From Candidatus Uhrbacteria bacterium RIFOXYA2_FULL_40_9 (GTDB taxonomy: Bacteria > Patescibacteriota > Patescibacteriia > UBA9934 > GWF2-40-263): 8,650 nucleotides of DNA. Shown in pieces: positions 4,040 through 8,650 of the stretch (position 1 is the stretch's first letter; the number at the start of each line of letters is the position of its first letter). The stretch is taken from NCBI GenBank assembly GCA_001791615.1, contig MGEY01000030.1:1-8650 (forward strand), written 5' to 3'. The position numbers and the translations under genes were made by a program. The notes beneath the pieces were generated by a model that was given only the letters and a program-made list of their open reading frames with translations, was not told the DNA's origin and made no database searches.

Positions 4040-6052
4040 ATGTCAAAAATATTTGAACTTCACTCGAATTATCAACCATCCGGAGATCAACCAAAAGCCA
4101 TTCAACAATTAACCGATGGAATTATTGAAAAAGAACGTTTCCAAACATTGCTTGGTGTCACAGGTTCTGGAAAAACATTTACCATGGCAAATGTGATTCA
4201 GAACGTACAAAAACCCACACTTATAATTGCACACAACAAAACACTTGCTGCACAACTGTGTAATGAGTTTCGTCAATTTTTTCCAAAGAATGCGGTCGAA
4301 TATTTCGTGAGTTATTACGATTATTATCAACCAGAAGCCTATCTCCCTCGGACAGATACCTATATTGAAAAAGAGGCACAGATCAATCAAGAGATTGATC
4401 GATTGCGCCATGCGACCACACAAGCATTACTCTCTCGAGAGGATGTCATTATTGTTGCGTCAGTCTCTTGTATTTATAACATTGGATCACCACAAGAGTA
4501 TCAGCAAACTGTTTTTCATATAAAAGTTGAAGATGAACATATCGATCGTGTTTTCTTGATTCATAAATTAATTGAAATGCAGTTCATCCGAACAAATACT
4601 GATTTGCAAAGAGGCCATTTTCGTTCAAAAGGGGATGTGTTGGAACTCATGCCCATGAACGAAGAAATGATTTATCGGATTATATTTGAAGACGAATCGA
4701 TCAGAGAGATCTTGCTTCTTGATCCTGTAACCAGAAATAAACAAGGAAGTATAATAGATTTATGGCTTTTTCCAGCAAAACATTATGTGATTGGTTCAAA
4801 GCGTAAGGCACAAGCCATCACAGCGATTCGACAAGAGCTTGAAGCTCGTTTGAAAGAATTAGATGATCAAGGAAAGGTTTTGGAAGCTGAACGACTAAGT
4901 CGTCGCACACGATACGATTTAGAGCTCATTCAAGAGATAGGGTATTGTAATGGGATTGAGAATTATTCAAGATATTTTGACGGCCGGCTTCCAGGAGAAG
5001 CCCCTTACTCTTTGCTCGAATACTTTCCAAAGGATTTTTTGACCATTATTGATGAGTCTCATGTGACGATTCCACAAGTCGGAGCCATGTATGAAGGAGA
5101 TCGATCTCGAAAGAATACACTTATTGATTATGGATTTCGTTTGCCTTGTGCGCGCGATAATCGACCTCTTCGGTTTGAAGAATTTGAAGAGCGTTTAGGT
5201 TTCGTTGTTTTTACCAGTGCTACACCAGGAGCCTATGAACAAAAAATGAGTTCAAGAGTCGTAGAACAGATTATTCGTCCAACAGGTTTAGTGGATCCAG
5301 TTATTTTTGTGCGAGGTGTTGTTTCAGACGGGGATTATGGAGGGCAAGTGAATGATCTGATTACGGAAATTTTGATCCGTTCAGAGAAAAAAGAAAGAAC
5401 TCTTGTGACAACTCTTACCAAAAAGATGGCAGAAGACCTTACGGAGTATTTGCAAGAAAAAGGCGTTAAAGTTCAATATCTTCATTCAGATGTAAAGACC
5501 ATTGATCGCATTGGGATTCTTACAGATCTTCGTAAAGGAATTTTCGATGTGCTTGTGGGAGTCAACTTATTGCGCGAAGGACTTGATCTTCCTGAAGTCA
5601 GTTTAGTTGCCATTATGGATGCAGACAAAGAAGGATTTCTTCGATCAGAAACTTCCATTATTCAAACGATTGGTCGAGCTGCAAGAAATGTTGAAGGAAC
5701 GGTTATTTTGTATGCGGATCAGATGACAGGTTCTTTGAAAAGAGCCATTCAAGAAACAGAACGTCGACGTTCTATTCAGATCGAACACAACAAAAAAGAA
5801 GGGATTACTCCAAAAAGTATCAAAACAGTCATTGGTGATATTCGTGCACTATTGGGAGATGCGCAAGAACAAGATGTGCGCAGTGTACTTTCCATTGAAC
5901 TTACGGCTGAACCGCACGAGATTAAAGAAGTGATAAAAGAAAAAGAGGAGGAAATGAAACAAGCATCAAGAAAACTTGATTTTGAAACGGCTGCGATTTT
6001 ACGGGATGAAATTATTATATTGAATAAAGAACTCAAAAAAAAGAAGAAATAA
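4040..6052 (+). CDS. uvrB: UvrABC excision repair system, subunit B
   Basis: DNA damage-verifying helicase-like subunit of nucleotide excision repair. UvrA loads it at the lesion, and it then recruits UvrC for the two incisions. The 670 residues match normal UvrB length. Visible in order: QPSGDQPKAI (12-21), Walker A GVTGSGKT (39-46), the beta-hairpin that inserts at damaged DNA with SYYDYYQPEAYLPRTDTYI (91-109), Walker B DESH (338-341), SATPGAYE of helicase motif III, LLREGLDLPE and QTIGRAARN of helicase motifs V and VI, and a C-terminal UVR motif (about 634-668, EEEMKQASRKLDFETAAILRDEI region) that contacts UvrC/UvrA. It ends in a lysine-rich tail. The start is supported by AGGGG 9 bases upstream, inside a hairpin. 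uvrA follows after 3 bases, so the two are co-transcribed. Confidence 0.98.
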   Translation: MSKIFELHSNYQPSGDQPKAIQQLTDGIIEKERFQTLLGVTGSGKTFTMANVIQNVQKPTLIIAHNKTLAAQLCNEFRQFFPKNAVEYFVSYYDYYQPEAYLPRTDTYIEKEAQINQEIDRLRHATTQALLSREDVIIVASVSCIYNIGSPQEYQQTVFHIKVEDEHIDRVFLIHKLIEMQFIRTNTDLQRGHFRSKGDVLELMPMNEEMIYRIIFEDESIREILLLDPVTRNKQGSIIDLWLFPAKHYVIGSKRKAQAITAIRQELEARLKELDDQGKVLEAERLSRRTRYDLELIQEIGYCNGIENYSRYFDGRLPGEAPYSLLEYFPKDFLTIIDESHVTIPQVGAMYEGDRSRKNTLIDYGFRLPCARDNRPLRFEEFEERLGFVVFTSATPGAYEQKMSSRVVEQIIRPTGLVDPVIFVRGVVSDGDYGGQVNDLITEILIRSEKKERTLVTTLTKKMAEDLTEYLQEKGVKVQYLHSDVKTIDRIGILTDLRKGIFDVLVGVNLLREGLDLPEVSLVAIMDADKEGFLRSETSIIQTIGRAARNVEGTVILYADQMTGSLKRAIQETERRRSIQIEHNKKEGITPKSIKTVIGDIRALLGDAQEQDVRSVLSIELTAEPHEIKEVIKEKEEEMKQASRKLDFETAAILRDEIIILNKELKKKKK

Positions 6053-6055
6053 CGT

Positions 6056-8611
6056 ATGTCTACAGACAAAATTACGATCAAGGGGGCACGAGAGCATAAC
6101 CTCAAAAATATCAATCTTGAAATCCCTCGAAACCAAATGGTTTGTCTTACAGGAGTGTCAGGTTCTGGAAAATCAAGTTTAGCTTTTGATACGATTTTTG
6201 CAGAAGGACAACGACGTTATGTGGAATCTCTTTCTGCTTACGCACGACAGTTTTTGGGTCAAATGGAAAAACCAGATGTTGATGAGATTGAAGGATTATC
6301 ACCTGCAATTTCGATTGATCAAAAGGCACATTCTTCAAATCCACGATCAACCGTGGCAACAATTACAGAAATATACGATTATCTTCGAGTTTTGTACGCA
6401 CGTATAGGGACTCCTCATTGTGTGAAGTGTCAGAAGCCTATTCAGAAATTGACGAATGAGGAAATGGTGGATGTTGTTTTAAATAAAATCACACCAGAAC
6501 TTGATTCTCTTGAATCTGCAAAAGGGAAACAACTTTCTATTTTGGCTCCAGTCGTTCAAGGAAGGAAAGGTGAGTATTATCAGTTGCTTTATGATTTATA
6601 TAATTCTGGTTTTATTCGTGTTCGCATTGATGGAAAGGTTTATCGCTTAGATGAACAGATAAAATTGACCCGTTATCAGCAACATACCATTGAGCTTATC
6701 ATTGATACTATTGCCTATTCTGCCTTTCTTGCAGATGAAAAGGTGGCGCGTCAGCGTCTTGCTGAAGGATTAGAGACAGCCGTGGAAAAAGGCAACGATG
6801 TGGCGCTTATCATTTTTGCTGATAAGACTGAACAATTATTGTCGTCAAAGTTTAGTTGTCCAAAGGATGGTTTTTCTTTTCCTGAAATAGAGCCTCGTTT
6901 GTTTTCTTTCAATTCTCCTTATGGGTATTGTCAGGCGTGTTCCGGTCTTGGAACAAAAGATCTGTTCAGTGAAGAGATTTGTCCTGTTTGTCAGGGAGCT
7001 CGACTTCGAGAAGAATCTCTTTCAGTTTTTCTTCCCTCACGGAAACAAGATAAAAAGATTGGACTTTCTATTGTGGATGTGACAGCTCTTTCTATTTCTG
7101 AGGCGGTTGACTATTTTGACACAATTGCTTTTTCCGATCGTCAGAAAGAAATTGCTGGAACTGCTTTGCGAGAAATTCAAAACCGTTTGAAGTTTTTAAA
7201 GGATGTTGGATTACACTATCTTACGCTTGATCGACGTGCAGGAACACTTTCTGGAGGAGAGGCTCAAAGAATTCGACTCGCTTCTCAAGTGGGTTCACGA
7301 CTTGTGGGAGCAATGTATATTTTGGATGAACCAACCATTGGTCTTCATCAACGAGATAATGATCGATTAATTGAAACACTTCATGAACTACGAGATATTG
7401 GAAACACGGTGATTGTGGTGGAGCATGATGAAGACACTATTCGACAATCTGATTACATGATTGAAATTGGTCCCGGTGCTGGAGAACATGGAGGACATGT
7501 TGTTGCTTCTGGTCCAATTCCAGAAATTTTTCAAGATAAAAAATCACTGACAGCTGCCTATTTGCGAGGAGAGAAACGTATTGAGATCCCTTCACAACGT
7601 CGCCATGAAAGCATGGAAAAGATCAAAATTAAAGGGGCAAATGGGAATAATCTTCAGGGGATTGATGTTGAGATTCCTCTTCGTCGATTTATTTGTGTAA
7701 CGGGTGTTTCTGGATCAGGGAAATCTACATTGGCGTATGAAACAATGTATAAGGCTGCAGCAAAACGGTTATACGGGACAAAAGCTAATCCTGCACCTCA
7801 TAAAGCATTACTTGGTCTGGAGTATATTGATAAAGCAATATTGATAAATCAAGCTCCAATTGGTCGCACTTCACGATCAAATCCTGCAACGTACACAGGG
7901 GCATGGGGTCCCATTCGCGAACTATTTGCATCAACCTCTGAGGCGCGTTTTCGTGGATATACTTCAGGGCGTTTCAGTTTTAATCGACCTTTAGGGAGAT
8001 GTGAACAGTGTGAAGGTCATGGAACTTTAGCAATCGAAATGCATTTTCTTCCCACGGTGTATATTACTTGTGATGTCTGTAAAGGAAGACGTTTTGATCG
8101 TGAAACATTAGAGATTGAATTCAAGGAAAAGAATATTCATCAAGTCCTTGAAATGACCATTGAAGAAGCTACAGTTTTTTTCAAAGAGATTCCTGCCATT
8201 TATGACAAGTTAAAAACACTCAATGAAGTCGGACTCGGCTATCTAAAGCTTGGCCAAAGTGCACCAACTCTTTCTGGAGGAGAAGCACAACGGGTAAAGC
8301 TTGCTTCCGAACTTTCTAAGCGTTCTACAGGTCGAACTCTATATTTACTTGATGAGCCAACCACAGGTTTGCATTTTGAAGATATTCAGGATTTATTAGT
8401 GGTGCTTCAACGCATTGTAAGCAAAGGAAATACGGTTGTGGTTATTGAACACAATTTAGATGTGATTAAGTGTGCGGATTGGATTATTGATTTGGGTCCT
8501 GAAGGAGGAGATAAAGGGGGGACAGTTGTTGCCACGGGGACTCCAGAGGAAGTTGCGCGAACAAAAGGAAGCTTTACAGGAGAGTACTTACGAAAAGTTT
8601 TGCAAAAGTAG
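6056..8611 (+). CDS. uvrA: UvrABC excision repair system, subunit A (shortened form)
   Basis: Damage-scanning dimeric ATPase that delivers UvrB to lesions. Both ABC modules are present: Walker A GVSGSGKS (33-40) and again at 550-557, signature LSGGEAQ at 398-404 and 739-745, Walker B LDEP near 423-426 and in LLDEPTTG near the C-terminus. The second zinc module is intact (C649, C652, C672, C675, with EMHFLP between). In the first, FSCPKD...YCQAC, only C268, C292 and C295 remain; D271 sits where the second Cys is expected. The protein has 851 residues against roughly 940 in typical UvrA. The shortfall lies between C295 and the next CxxC (C309, C312), normally about 100 residues longer. All ATPase motifs remain, so it is probably functional. 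The ATG is 3 bases after the uvrB stop, with only a weak AAGAAG upstream; coupling with uvrB is likely. It ends in TAG. Confidence 0.97.
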   Translation: MSTDKITIKGAREHNLKNINLEIPRNQMVCLTGVSGSGKSSLAFDTIFAEGQRRYVESLSAYARQFLGQMEKPDVDEIEGLSPAISIDQKAHSSNPRSTVATITEIYDYLRVLYARIGTPHCVKCQKPIQKLTNEEMVDVVLNKITPELDSLESAKGKQLSILAPVVQGRKGEYYQLLYDLYNSGFIRVRIDGKVYRLDEQIKLTRYQQHTIELIIDTIAYSAFLADEKVARQRLAEGLETAVEKGNDVALIIFADKTEQLLSSKFSCPKDGFSFPEIEPRLFSFNSPYGYCQACSGLGTKDLFSEEICPVCQGARLREESLSVFLPSRKQDKKIGLSIVDVTALSISEAVDYFDTIAFSDRQKEIAGTALREIQNRLKFLKDVGLHYLTLDRRAGTLSGGEAQRIRLASQVGSRLVGAMYILDEPTIGLHQRDNDRLIETLHELRDIGNTVIVVEHDEDTIRQSDYMIEIGPGAGEHGGHVVASGPIPEIFQDKKSLTAAYLRGEKRIEIPSQRRHESMEKIKIKGANGNNLQGIDVEIPLRRFICVTGVSGSGKSTLAYETMYKAAAKRLYGTKANPAPHKALLGLEYIDKAILINQAPIGRTSRSNPATYTGAWGPIRELFASTSEARFRGYTSGRFSFNRPLGRCEQCEGHGTLAIEMHFLPTVYITCDVCKGRRFDRETLEIEFKEKNIHQVLEMTIEEATVFFKEIPAIYDKLKTLNEVGLGYLKLGQSAPTLSGGEAQRVKLASELSKRSTGRTLYLLDEPTTGLHFEDIQDLLVVLQRIVSKGNTVVVIEHNLDVIKCADWIIDLGPEGGDKGGTVVATGTPEEVARTKGSFTGEYLRKVLQK

Positions 8612-8650
8612 ATTTCAAAAAAAATAAGAGAGGATCAGAGTTTGATCAAA
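8612..8650 (+). other. Sequence downstream of uvrA
   Basis: An A-rich run is followed by the perfect 10-bp palindrome TTTGATCAAA at the window edge. GATCA (8633-8637) and TGATC (8643-8647) could form a weak 5-bp stem. There is no T-run, so a terminator cannot be called from what is visible. Confidence 0.3.

Noticed and set aside
8637..8647. AGAGTTTGATC, identical to the start of bacterial 16S rRNA genes
   Set aside because: The next visible bases are AAA, where 16S needs A/C then TG; two invariant positions already fail. The match also sits within a local palindrome. Bases beyond 8650 would settle it.

Overview
The window looks like ordinary chromosome from a small-genome, moderately AT-rich bacterium. 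UvrB and UvrA are clearly bacterial. Genes are tightly packed, and the minus-strand operon uses AGGAG-type ribosome binding sites. TGA serves as a normal stop for the CoaD-CoaE and TrmB-like genes, so the standard bacterial code fits. A TrmB-type regulator, a shortened UvrA and a fused CoaD-CoaE enzyme would suit a Patescibacteria/CPR (Parcubacteria-like) genome. That placement is inference; no rRNA or other marker is present to prove it.

Left third (1-2560, minus strand): a three-gene operon with overlapping genes. Transcription starts right of 2560 and runs leftward. First is a 397-residue fusion of phosphopantetheine adenylyltransferase (CoaD) and dephospho-CoA kinase (CoaE), which would carry out both last steps of coenzyme A synthesis. 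Next, with a 4-base ATGA overlap, is a 213-residue HD-superfamily phosphohydrolase. Last, with a 28-base overlap, is a Ser/Thr protein kinase that runs off the left edge of the window.

Middle (2561-4039): a 250-base divergent control region holds candidate promoters for both directions, an 11-bp inverted repeat and smaller hairpins. To its right is a plus-strand TrmB-family regulator ending in a good bidirectional terminator. A 63-residue putative lipoprotein follows on the minus strand, with a TATAAT box almost touching its start codon. The next intergenic region carries a perfect 10-bp hairpin that would hide the uvrB ribosome binding site.

Right half (4040-8611, plus strand): uvrB and uvrA, 3 bases apart, encode the damage-recognition subunits of nucleotide excision repair. 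UvrB is full length. UvrA is short (851 residues). The segment between its first zinc module and the following CxxC is collapsed to 13 residues, and one zinc-binding cysteine is Asp.

No mobile element, CRISPR array, tRNA or rRNA was found. Nothing proves a new system. The strongest leads are the CoaD-CoaE/HD/kinase operon with its divergent regulator, the reduced UvrA and the SD-masking hairpin before uvrB.
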